Source: Sipunculus nudus
Lineage: Eukaryota; Annelida; Sipuncula; Golfingiida; Sipunculidae
NCBI GenBank assembly: GCA_026874595.1
Contig: CM049320.1
Span: 15,048,488 to 15,112,487, forward strand
Length of the DNA stretch: 64,000 nt
Direction: 5' to 3'
The position numbers were made by a program, and so were the translations under genes. Below the pieces are notes generated by a model that ran no database searches, was not told the DNA's origin, and was given only the letters and a program-made list of their open reading frames with translations. Below are positions 1 to 9,927 of the stretch, in pieces (the stretch's first letter is position 1; every line of letters begins with the position of its first letter).

Positions 1-177
1 TTAGAGTAAAGCTGGCTTTAAAATTCGCTTCGTGTTTCTTCCTTTAAGCTTCCAACCTTGAAAGGATACAATATGAGAGAATGTGTGTGATACTGCCCTA
101 GCTGTCACGTAGTCCGAAACCGGAATGGAAGCTTGCAGATGTACATTAATTTAGAGTAAAGCTGGCTTTAAAATTCG
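1..177 (+). repeat. 27-bp direct repeat pair at 1-27 and 151-177
   Basis: An identical 27-base block beginning TTAGAGTAAAGCTGGC and ending AAATTCG occurs at 1-27 and again at 151-177. The second copy interrupts the SINE tail just before its GCGGTTACCTC motif. This could be a local 150-bp duplication or a target-site effect. The left end is cut by the window edge, so the cause cannot be decided. Confidence 0.8.
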
Positions 178-222
178 AAGGCGGTTACCTCTTACCTCCA
201 ACAAAAAAATAACAAAAATAAG
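55..222 (+). mobile_element. tRNA-derived SINE, 3' part (copy 1)
   Basis: This stretch carries the body and tail signature shared with three other copies in the window (3705-4137, 48491-48869, 61901-62262): GTCCGAAACCGGAATGGA, then GCAGATGTACAT, then GGCGGTTACCTC and an A-rich tail (CAAAAAAATAAC). The tRNA-like head is missing here. The core is interrupted by the duplicated 27-bp block. Family membership rests on the motifs visible in four copies. Confidence 0.7.
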
Positions 223-1594
223 AACGGTCACAGGACACCCATATACAATCTTTCAGGAGTGATTCCTACGGCAAAGTACCACCATCAATAATAAAAATGG
301 ATGCTTAATGTAGTAACCTCTACTCTTTCTAGATAAATCATTGAAACAAACTTAGTTACATTCAAATGTAGCAGTGATTAGAAAGTTAGCCGTAGGTATC
401 ATGAAATGTATATAATTATATCTGATTTAATCAGAGAATCAGTCAGACTCTCGTTCAGACCGACTCTACAATGCCTCAGTTATATTCCACTCAATTTTTA
501 TTGTTCTAAATTAACTTGCGGTTTCATTGATTTGGTGCAAATGTTAGTTTCAAGTAAGAAATATATCACATTATTCAACAAGATTGCGTTACAAAAATTA
601 AGCTGAGTGCCATTCCATCCCCATCCATCATTAATAATTGGCGTCGAATGTCATGCTGATACCACAAAATGATAGACTGGAAAACTGCGTTGAAAAATAT
701 ACGTTTCGTAAAAGATGCCACCGTTCATTTCCATGTTAGCTGATACTAACATTTTTGTAAAACCGTCAGTAAAAGGACAAACGATTCAAGGGTTTACCGA
801 TACATCACGATGCACAGTCAAATATTATTTCGGTATCGCTCATTGTCCCAGCACCGGTATGTTGCCGATATTTAAATATACAATGGAAAGCAATGGATAC
901 TAATTAAAATAGTTTCGCAGCACCATGTAAGACACCAAAGCTTAAACATTATTTGTACAGAACTAATTGAACTGTAGCTGAACGATTAATCGTTTGGAAT
1001 TAAATTTTATTTATGGTTTGGAAGTTACTTGTGTAAAAGTTAGCTAATTTACATTTATAAATACAAGGTTTTAACATCTCCATATACATGTGAACAAACA
1101 TGTGCATAAAATAAATAGACCAGTCTATACCAAGCTGAATTATAAATGGGGTTCTTCAAATAGTCTCCATGATCATTTACAGTAATACTACTTCCGCATA
1201 TCAGCACCATCTTTGAATTTTAAGTGAAACTAGAAACATGAGAGATCGATGATCATAAAAAACATGAAATTTCTATGAGCATCCATATGAGAAACTGCCG
1301 CTTCCAACATGAGTGTAGCAGCATTATAAGAATATAGACCAAGGGATGAGCACTTTGATGAGTAAGGTCTTTTTTATAGGTCTTCAGGTTATTTGTGGCA
1401 TACGTTCTACTACCACCAGGCTGGCATTCGTACCAGGCTACCATAATCCGGGTATTTCATAGATTTTGAAGAACATACGTATTCAATTATAAACCAAAAA
1501 TAAACAAAGTCTTGGTTTACATTTTAGGAAATTATCACTTAACACATCGCATTGCGAATTCAGAGGTGACTGATATTTAATGAATATATATATA
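223..1594. other. unannotated AT-rich stretch
   Basis: Only ORFs of about 60 codons are present, at 406-606, 715-903 and 1253-1444 (minus). None has recognisable motifs. I see no repeat structure beyond simple AT richness. Confidence 0.6.
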
Positions 1595-1740
1595 CAGTGG
1601 AGCCCGCTTATTGTCACATCGGTGGTACATGCTTATATTAGAATAATAACCGGGATGTGATATTATGCTGGCTAAAACATCGATGTCCTTTTGAGGCATA
1701 GAATAAGCGTTATGTCTCAAATGGTAAATAAATCGTCAAT
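1595..1740 (+). mobile_element. pogo-like DNA transposon terminal repeat (relic)
   Basis: A TA dinucleotide (1593-1594) is followed by CAGTGGAGCCCGCTTA and then imperfect sub-repeats (TTGTCACATCGG, AATAACCGGGATGTGAT). TA plus CAGTGGA at the tip is the usual start of pogo/Tigger-like Tc1-mariner elements. I find no matching inverted end downstream. An (AT)n tract begins within 30 bp, so the other end may be lost. Confidence 0.35.
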
Positions 1741-1762
1741 AAAAAGAAAAACGAAACGTTAA

Positions 1763-1812
1763 TTATATATATATATATATGTATGATATATATATATATA
1801 TATATATATGTA

Positions 1813-1861
<49 letters not shown>
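1763..1861. repeat. (AT)n microsatellite
   Basis: About 100 bp of alternating AT, with two GTATGAT interruptions near 1780 and 1810. It is followed by unique sequence. Confidence 0.95.
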
Positions 1862-1864
<3 letters not shown>

Positions 1865-2070
1865 TTGTCTCGATTTTGGTGGTGTTATTTCAATGATAAA
1901 TGACTCACAATTGTGACCATCCTTTAATTAACACAAATGGGTACATTTTCTGTCAAAGTATCCACTCTAATGCGACCGCAATATACAGTTACAATTTTTT
2001 TTAGGTTCAATGAGAGTCATTGACGTGCAAACGAAATAACGATAGGTCAGAGATACTCTTATTAAATAAT

Positions 2071-2220
2071 AGGTCGAATTTTGCTTCCTCTGTGTTCCTG
2101 TTCCATGGACCTTTTATGACATTAAGACTATTTTATCGTAGCCATGTATTCTTTGCGAGAAAATCTGATGCCAGATTAGGGAGGCTGGAGCGGGAACACA
2201 GTCTGAGCAAAATTCGACCT
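2071..2220. mobile_element. 150-bp MITE with about 32-bp terminal inverted repeats
   Basis: The left end reads AGGTCGAATTTTGC and continues through a TGTGTTCC motif. The right end, reverse complemented, begins with the same 14 bases and the same TGTGTTCC block. Arms match over about 32 bp with a few mismatches, and the element is exactly 150 bp from tip to tip. Both flanks contain TAAT close to the ends (AAATAAT on the left, GTAAT on the right), a possible short target duplication. There is no coding capacity, and the ORF at 2020-2229 merely reads through it. Confidence 0.75.
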
Positions 2221-3704
2221 GTAATTTAATATGAGTAGTCAAACGGTAATATTGGTTTATCATAATAACAATATCATGTTAAAATTTTAAACGCCTGTGT
2301 TATGATTGCTTACCATGCGGGGGTAGAGCTCACCACTTCTACCCAAAGCACTTCTGTAATCTCTGATCACGCTATACTCAAGCGCAGGTAAGGTAAATAT
2401 GACCTGTGTGTGTAGGGAGGGGGGGGGGGGATGCCTCATTATGGGATGCAACCGGACTTTGATTGTCTGTATGACACATTCACATATGTAACAATTTAGT
2501 ATATTTAGGTATATGCTCCAAAAATATGTTCATTCAAAATCTAGGTATAGATATAAAATATTTTATAGTAATCTCAATAATGGAACCAAATCTATTATTC
2601 TAATAAATAAATATAAATATATTTCATTTTTTATATAGATATTATTCTTTAAATACTCCCGTTTCCCCTGTATTTATTCCACCGGGTTCTACTTTACATA
2701 TGAGGTACAGAACGAATGATTTCAAGTCCTTGAATCAAATAATATAAAAGACATTCACAAGTATATATCAAGTATATTACAAATTGATGAAATTTATCTA
2801 CGTGTGTGATAAACAGCAAACAAATGTATCTTACTGCCATAGCTTGGTGGTGTCTTTGACCGTAGGGTCAGTCGCTTGTCTCTTACGTCAAACAAAACCA
2901 AGGCCGCACAGCATGTTTGCTAACTCCCCAGTGAACGGAGGGGCCTGGCATTTCTATTACTCGACTGTCAGTTTAAGCTTTCGGAGACACCTTTATATTT
3001 CGAACAATCCACGCAGGCCCTCTCCCAACACAATAATGGCCCTGTTAGGAGCGATTGTAAATGTACGCACATCTATCTGCTACGTATCAGAGACAGCTCG
3101 ATGAGGGCTGTCAGAAGAAGGGACTGGAGGTTCAGTTCCAAGGACAATCGCAGTATGGGGGAACTCCCAATACAACTGTTAATCGTAGCCAAATTTAGTG
3201 AAACTGTCCACATCTCGATTCTGAATTGAAGAGATATTAATACTGGGGACCCACTTGCCATGAGAAGTTATACTTTAAATATATATGAAAAATAGAATAA
3301 ACATTGCGTTATTAAATTCCATAAATAAAATTACTTGGAGAAATGTGCCTCTTTACCCTATTCTGTCAACCGCCTATGTATACATTTTCATTAAAATGCT
3401 GAACAAGTTAATGTTATGAAGACCAAAATGAACATTTTACGAAAAGGATGACCAACCTGATATATTAACAAAATGAGCAACCAAACTTACCAATCTATAG
3501 AATTATAAAAGTTACTAGGCCATTCAGATGGAGAGCAAGCTGAGAGTTTCACATACTGGAAACCAGTCTACAGCGGCAAATTTAGGGGGGAAAATTATAT
3601 TTCTAAATCCAAAATTAATCCCGTATGTGCTGTAACATCCAGATCATTTACATTTTAGTAATACCATCTGCTTTCTGTCTCTTGAAACCAAAACTTTTTT
3701 GGTA
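2221..3704. other. unannotated stretch with a poly-G run
   Basis: It contains a G-rich run near 2415-2430 and two unrelated ORFs (2784-3104 plus, 106 codons; 3073-3261 minus, 62 codons) with no recognisable domains. Nothing else is recognised. Confidence 0.5.
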
Positions 3705-4137
3705 TTTTTTGAGGAGGTAACCGCCTCCATTTTTTTGGGGGGGGGGCTGTCTTATCTATTTAATTCTTAAACTGAGTATGCACATCTGCAGAGCACAATT
3801 TCGGTTTGGGACTACGTGAAAAGGGAGATAGCACTCGCTTCCTATCGTATTATTTTTGTATCCTGGCGTCATCCAAGTCCGGTGTCTACCGCTCCTGCGG
3901 GAAAAAAGGTGTGTAATATTCCCCATCCCTTGGTCATAACACCGGGGGACCTCCCAAAGACGCACTCCTTTGTGAGCGAAACACGGCTGTGTGGCACAGC
4001 CGTCCCATTAAATTTGTAGAGCGAACACCCTGGGTTTGGGCCCACTGTGAAAATATCTCACCAGCTTCTCGGCCGAGATTTGAACTCCTGACCTCTCATC
4101 TTTGAGTCCCGTGTTCTACTCCTTTATCACATACGCC
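3705..4137 (-). mobile_element. tRNA-derived SINE, near full length (copy 2)
   Basis: Read on the minus strand it starts with a tRNA-like head. The RNA polymerase III box B equivalent is GTTCAAATC, close to 4078-4088 on the plus strand. The body motif CAGGGTGTTCGCTCT follows, then ACGCCAGGATA, a diverged form of GTCCGAAACCGGAAT, GCAGATG, and finally GGCGGTTACCTCC with a T-rich run at 3705-3710 on the plus strand (the A tail). Order and motifs match the copy at 48491-48869. The ORFs at 3756-3965 and 3816-4019 are readings of this SINE, not genes. Confidence 0.8.
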
Positions 4138-6588
4138 TTTCAGCAATAAAATAACCTCTACAAGTGTAAAATGAAACGGGTAACCAGTGGCTGTTGACGG
4201 TGAATTTAACACCCGATCAGGGACCAAAACACATAAACATATTTCTGTATATTAAATTATCAATTTATTTTGTACATTCCAGGTCGAAAGGCTACCATGT
4301 GTCCTTGATAAGCATCAGACTAATGGATGTATAGTTCGCAGTTCTGAATAAAGTTTTGGTTTGTGTACTGTAAACGATAGGACGGCTAGATGGCGTAGAT
4401 GGCCAGGTGACGGACAAAAGACCATCACTATCATTAGTTATACTGGTTTAGTTGGACCTAAGTATGCGGATTGCTTCAACGGAACGCAGGATCTGAGGTA
4501 TGGAACCGGGTATAACAAAATCCGCTAGATTTTGCTAGGTTAAATAGATGGTAACAAGGTCCCGTGGACGCTGTATCGCGGTATGCAGATCTAATACTCC
4601 CGGGAGATTTTCTCATTCCGCATACAGCATAGCGCGAGCCAAGTAAACGAAGCTGAAGAAAACTTTATCAAAATTGTAAATTATTAAAATCAATCAATAA
4701 CTATTTAATCCATCTTGATCCCGTTGCTATGTATTTTTTTCTGTAAACCTCCCTTTTGTTGTGGTTTGTTTTTAAGGTTTTTCCTTTCGTCATTAAAGCA
4801 ACCATTGGGTGCCACAACAAAAAACTGCGGTAATAAGATTAGGAGATCTCAAAATAAAACAAAGCCTTTGTCTAAAGTCAGCCTCCGTTTGAACCTTTTT
4901 ATTTCATGACTCAGGTTTTGACCATAACATTTATTATCCACTATCCCGATATCTTTTTGTAGTATATACTTAATTATAACGAAAATCTTTGACTTTTGAA
5001 ATGTTTATTTGGAATATGATTTTAGGTTCCCGGGGCAATCTGAGGGGGGGGGGGGGGGCATCCTGAAATCGCCACACCTGCCCAGTTGAAGGAATAGTTT
5101 AAAATGTTGATTCTTTTTAGACAAACGCTGATAAACTTTATTCAATAAAATAATAGTTTTTAATTAATATTTACGCTTTTTATTTACATCTTAAATCCAT
5201 CCATCTTTGTTTTAAAATATATCAAATTCCCGACCGTTACCCTTGTGCACAGTATAGAAATTTTACTTCAGAAGACTCGAGCAGTTTGATCTATCGCGCT
5301 GTAAGGCATTCGTTTTAGTTGGCCTGCAGACTGTTCTGTTAGCATAAAAACTGCGGTTTCCGTTTGCTTTAGGCTTTAAACAAGAGGCCATGAATAATTC
5401 AAAATTGCAATCTCAAAGTTGAGACACCGGAATGAACACCTGGAGTTATGTTGAGATTTCCCTATAAAGTCTTTAAGGTTCTTACTGGGCTCGAACCAGA
5501 GAACCTCAGAGCTATCCTTGATAATTACTTTCCTAATGATAGATCTAGAGAATTATAGCGAAGCCACGCTGTAGATGACAACTTTGGTACTAATGCAAGC
5601 TTTCTTTTAGAGTTTTGTGAAATTGAATTTAATTTTAATAAGCAGATGGTTTATGAGGAACACACATTACGAGCGTACCGTTACGTAGCAATTAGTCACG
5701 TCCGTGAAGAAAAACTCGATAAAATTTACAGCAGAAATGACGCAGATTAAATTGATTGCTTATGTTCATTTATTCCTCGGCAGAAAATGCCTTAGCCATG
5801 AATGTGTTAATTTACAAAATGTTTATAGCTAACGCTAATCTTTGCCTTCTTCTCGTTAATACACATATGGCCTTCCACCTTGATGATAGACTAGCTTGCA
5901 AGATTACACGAATTAAAATGTAATTTTATTTTGACACTGATTGTTCCGGCACCTGTCCCTAAATTGTTATATTCTTTAATTTTCTATCATTTTTTGCGAC
6001 ATTTAAGATGAGGGATTTCGTGTTGTTTCGTGTTAATATGTTAAGACAAGAAGACCAAGCCCGCTTGTTCACTGCTGATTTTTGTATTCATTCAATACTT
6101 TACAATTTAAAGGTCCCACTGTAGGGCCGCTTGTGATACTGATAATGTCCCTTGCGATATTAACGTAACTCGCTTACGGAAATAAACCTACATATTAGTC
6201 GTATTTATTTTAACTTATTGAACACGTGTAATTGTCTTCGTAATTTCAATTTGATAATAGGTAAACTTAAATGCACAAGTACCCAGGATATGTAATGCAA
6301 ATGTTTAACCATGATAAATACGGTTTGGCTAGCCATACCTTAGGAAAACAATATTTTCTGGCAGGATTCCAGACCTATGGGCGTCAATACGGAAGGCTGC
6401 AAACAGTGCCTCGTTTAGCGATAATACAGAAACCTACAGTTTAAGTTTGTGAAATCCAGTTCACGTATATTTGCTAGACAAATCCTATATTTAATCTCTG
6501 CAACAGTTTCTTCGATACGATGGTCAACCACATAAGGATACGTATAAAAAAACCTCCCTGAACGGGGAGCGTGAACTTCGTACGTCTA
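4138..6588. other. unannotated stretch; poly-G and an isolated box-B-like motif
   Basis: A poly-G run of about 17 lies at 5042-5058. At about 5488-5498 the minus strand reads GGTTCGAGCCC, a perfect box B motif. The only box-A-like motif (TAGCTCTGAGG) is only a few bases away, far too close for a tRNA, so a deleted tRNA-like fragment or chance is likely. No gene is recognised. Confidence 0.45.
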
Positions 6589-7175
6589 AGGGTGCTTTTC
6601 CATACATGCGGGCCCCCGCGCGGGTCCCGCGCGGGTCCCGCACGGTTGAAATCCAACAAGTGTGTCATCACTGTCGCCTTTCCATACGTGCGGGCACCCG
6701 CGCGGGTCCCGCATGCGGATCCAGCAGTGTTGGATTTCTGCGGGGGCCCGCATGCGGATGCTACATGTATATATCAGTAGCAGGCATGTGTCCTTGTATT
6801 TGAAAAGAAAAAGGAGCTGATAGAGCTTATTTCATTGCATTAAAAAAATATACGACCATTCTTCATTGAGATACGGCCCGGGACCAGCTCTAGTTAGAGT
6901 GTGACAGGAAATAGCCACCATTAAACCTGGCTGTTGAGATACGATATTAATCCACTCCAATCTGCCTCATCAGTTATTATAAATGTTTACACTGAATATT
7001 TTCTTAAGATATTACACAGAAATTTTAGAAATTATGATTATTAGTGCATGCGTTTATCCAAACTAATGGGTCACCCGCATGCGGGGACCCGCACATATGG
7101 AAAGGGACTCTTCGCATGCGGGGACCCGCGCGGGTCCCGCGCGGGTGAAAATCTGCATGTCTGGAAAGGCACCCT
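6589..7175. mobile_element. 587-bp MITE with GC-palindromic arms and TA target duplication
   Basis: The left end AGGGTGCTTTTCCATACATG pairs with the right end read in reverse (AGGGTGCCTTTCCAGACATG). The element is flanked by TA on both sides (6587-6588 and 7176-7177). Inside each arm the unit TTTCCATACGTGCGGG recurs, joined to CCCGCGCGGG and GCATGCGG palindromes. The GC-rich arms (about 6600-6765 and 7070-7150) enclose an AT-rich core with no ORF of note. The TA duplication suggests Tc1/mariner-type mobilisation, but the tip is not the classic CAGT, so the superfamily is open. Confidence 0.85.
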
Positions 7176-7681
7176 TACTCACCATGTATTTGGCGTTTAG
7201 CCATATTCTAAGCTTCGGAGGATGCTTTTTTCTGATCGTTCAGTAGCTGATAACTCCGGAAACATGTGATAACTTTGATTTAAACTGAGGCAAATAAACT
7301 TTGTTTTTCTTCATATTACTTCACAATACAATCATCCTCATCAGCCAAACCATAGATATCATGTTTTTGGGGGGATTCAAGCCTGTAGACGTATTGATTT
7401 ATTGTAAATATTGCATCTAAAATAAAGGTTGATAAACTAATAAATCACATTTGCACAACCTTTACGTGGTTTATATAGCGACTCCGTCAAAAACAGTGTT
7501 ATAGCGGAGGACTTCTATTAAATGAAATGCCCTTAATTATAAGTAGGTGACTTATATAAGATTGACGCCCTGTTGTCATGCTGTCAGTTTAACATGGCCA
7601 CTGGGCTAATTGTCTAGCTTCAACTCCACGCGGAAAGGGGTATTCATTATTCTATGCGCAGTCTGAGTCAAGGTACCAGCC
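7176..7681. other. unannotated stretch between two mobile elements
   Basis: About 500 bp of moderately AT-rich sequence. I see no ORF, repeat or motif that I can name. Confidence 0.5.
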
Positions 7682-7757
7682 TAAAGCTGCGTTTACTAGG
7701 CGCATGATATGCAGTAAGCTACGGTGGCTCGTATAGGACATGCACAAACTTATTTTT

Positions 7758-8014
7758 ATCTCATTCCCACGAGATAGTATCTCGTTCCCACGCGTTAGTA
7801 TCTCTTGGCCAAGCGATAATTATCTCGTTCCCACGCGTTAGTATCTCGTGGCCACGCGATAATTATCTCGTTCCCACGCGTTAGTATCTCGTTCCCACGC
7901 GTTAGTATCTCATGGCCACGCGATAATTATCTCGTTCCCACGCGTTAGTATCTCGTGGCCACGCGATAATTATCTCGTTCCCACGCGATACTATCGCGTG
8001 GCCACGCGATAATT
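7758..8014. repeat. left 21/22-bp minisatellite array (about 12 units)
   Basis: Two related units alternate: TATCTCGTTCCCACGCGTTAG (given in part) and a version with GTGGCCACGCGATAAT. Each unit is close to a palindrome (CTCG..CGAG or GTGGCCAC). Alternation gives a higher-order period of about 43 bp, broken once where two CGTTCCC units are adjacent. The ORF at 7902-8093 (minus) is a reading of this array. Confidence 0.95.
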
Positions 8015-8322
8015 GTAGATAGATAATACAGTCAGACCTACATCTTAAATCCTTGAGGCATGCTTCTATACACTGGATGAAGACTATGGTCAATTATTTG
8101 CATGAATTTAGAGCGGACTTAATATGCTGAGACCTGAATTGATACAACGGGCACTCGTACAACACTCGTGGGCCATGTTTGTCTGGCGAATGTGTGAGCG
8201 GGGAAAGGGGGGGGGGGATGGCTACTTCGGGTAAAATATTTTTCATAATAAATGTTCACAATATAAGTTACCATTGGCGGCGAAACCAAATTTTCATTGG
8301 GGGCCAATAGTATACCCAAATA

Positions 8323-8359
<37 letters not shown>

Positions 8360-8405
8360 TATATGTATGTATATATATATAATATATATTATATATAGAC
8401 TAGTA

Positions 8406-8459
<54 letters not shown>
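8323..8459. repeat. (AT)n microsatellite, interrupted
   Basis: TA alternation with GTATG and TAGACTAGTA interruptions. The ORFs at 8274-8459 and 8294-8482 that translate as Tyr-Ile repeats come from it. Confidence 0.95.
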
Positions 8460-8461
<2 letters not shown>

Positions 8462-8719
8462 AAGGGCCGTAGCCTTACACAAATGGCAGGGGGGGGATTT
8501 GATGGGATAATCCCCGACGGGGGGTGGGGTGGTTGAGTTTTGAAAAACTGTATGGGTACTACTGCATTCTGGTGCATTTTATTGGTCAATGCTTATTAAG
8601 TAAAACAGTACCTCCTTGTAGGGAGATTATTTGTCATTTGTCTGGCAATGGACTCATTTTCACACAGAATATCAACTTTTTTCATCGCACATATGGTACT
8701 CCAAGTACTGAGCAGAAGA

Positions 8720-8720
<1 letters not shown>

Positions 8721-8809
<89 letters not shown>
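8721..8809. repeat. compound (AT)n-(GT)n microsatellite
   Basis: An (AT)n tract of about 50 bp runs directly into a (TG)n tract of about 35 bp. The overlapping ORFs of 140 codons (plus) and 102 codons (minus) owe much of their length to it. Confidence 0.95.
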
Positions 8810-8811
<2 letters not shown>

Positions 8812-9460
8812 GTGCAAATACCCAATAATAATAGAGTGGATGTTTTTATACCCATCATTATGTTGGGGAGGGGGAGGGGGACTCAGCCCCCGCACCCCCC
8901 CCAAGGTTTCGCCGCCTATGAATACATAACTGAAGTTTTATTGTAGAAAGAAAAATGTGAAGGGGAAGAATGAGCAAATTTCTCGTAAAAAGGTCTCCTT
9001 AACCCCTCCCCCAGTCATAATGAAGTGGCATTGCTGAGACCTTTTGTTGTAAGCTTCTCCCTTGAGACATAACACAAACCGACATGTTGTTTACCCTGTT
9101 CGGTATACCCGAAATTAAATAACCCCAACCCTAGTCCTAAAAAATAAGATTTTCTGGGAAGGTAAAATACAAACAAGTGTTTCAGTTTAATTCATGTATG
9201 GTACACAAGGGTTTATATCACCCTTACCCTAAAACATACTCAAAACAGTTTTCCATGAACAAATAAAAATGGGCTAGTTGAACCACGCAATGAAATGGTG
9301 AACCAACGCAATGAAAACTGCTGAAATTTACCCCCAAAGCATTCGGCGCAAACACACATACAACGAAATACATACAAACAATTTAAGCTGCATCGACGCT
9401 CGGTATAAAACAGACCACAGACATTCTTGTCCAAATGAGGGCTTAAGCTATAGCATGGCA

Positions 9461-9763
9461 TACTATCGCGTGGCCACGCTATACCAACGCGTGGGAACGA
9501 GATAATTATCTCGTGAGAACAAGATACTATCGCGTGGGAACGAGATAATTATCGCGTGGAAACGAGATACTATCTCGTGGGAACGAGATAATTATCGCGT
9601 GGCCACAAGATACTATCTCGTGGGAACGAGATAATTATCGCGTGGCCACGAGATACTATCGCGTGGGAACGAGATAGTTATCGCCTGGGAACGAGATACT
9701 ATCTCGTGGGAACGAGATAATTATCGCGTGGCCACGAGATACTATCGCGTGGGAACGAGATAA
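9461..9763. repeat. right 21/22-bp minisatellite array (about 14 units)
   Basis: Same unit types as 7758-8014 but in the opposite orientation (GCGTGGGAACGAGATA, GCGTGGCCACGAGATAC). Units alternate as in the left array, and unit-to-unit variation (AACAAGAT, GCCTGGGAAC) shows some divergence. Confidence 0.95.
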
Positions 9764-9832
9764 AAAATAATTTTGTGCATGTCCTATACGAGACACCGTA
9801 CTAAGCGGTATGCAAAAAAAAATTATGCTCTA

Positions 9833-9927
9833 TAGTTATTTTATCATTAAGCGTTTACAGGGCCCGCGGTTTGCGGTATGCGGGATGAGACCCGCAGTAA
9901 AATGGAATACTCAAGGGATAATTGGAT
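9833..9927 (+). repeat. 95-bp direct repeat, copy 1 (MITE left end)
   Basis: Begins GTTATTTTATCATTAAGCG at 9835 and ends GGGATAATTGGAT. It matches 11496-11590 with a single visible mismatch (AATACTC versus AATTCTC). It equals the left terminal repeat of the 11498-12061 MITE, but here the rest of the MITE is absent. Confidence 0.9.

Larger units (their letters stand above)
8272..8920. mobile_element. nested inverted-repeat element with GGCGGCGAAACC tips
   Basis: The left tip CATTGGCGGCGAAACC at 8272-8287 is mirrored by the right tip CATAGGCGGCGAAACC, read on the minus strand from 8920. The 649-bp interior holds two (AT)n tracts, a (GT)n tract and G-rich patches (8487-8530, 8866-8880). It lies wholly inside the 7682-9815 element, so it is probably the younger insertion. 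It has no coding content beyond ORFs through microsatellites. Confidence 0.6.
7682..9815. mobile_element. 2.1-kb inverted-repeat element with minisatellite arms
   Basis: The outer arms share CTCGTATAGGACATGCACAA (left about 7728-7747; right, inverted, about 9774-9793), preceded on both sides by an alignable stretch containing ATGCxxTAAGCxACGGTG. Directly inside each arm lies a 21-22-bp minisatellite array, 7758-8014 on the left and 9461-9763 on the right, in opposite orientations. The left outer edge (AAAGCTGCGTTTACTAGGCG) resembles a motif inside the 11498-12061 MITE (AAAGCTGCGTTTACATGGCT), so the two families may be related. No transposase was seen. A different inverted-repeat element is nested at 8272-8920. 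Confidence 0.75.

Noticed and set aside
5488-5498. tRNA gene around a perfect box B (minus strand)
   Set aside because: The only box A candidate is a few bases away, so no cloverleaf can form.
8524-8946. 140-codon ORF with Tyr-Ile and Cys-Val repeats
   Set aside because: It is a translation of the compound (AT)n-(GT)n microsatellite.
7758-9763. CRISPR-like array
   Set aside because: The regular short repeats have no unique spacers, units are directly adjacent, and the genome is eukaryotic.
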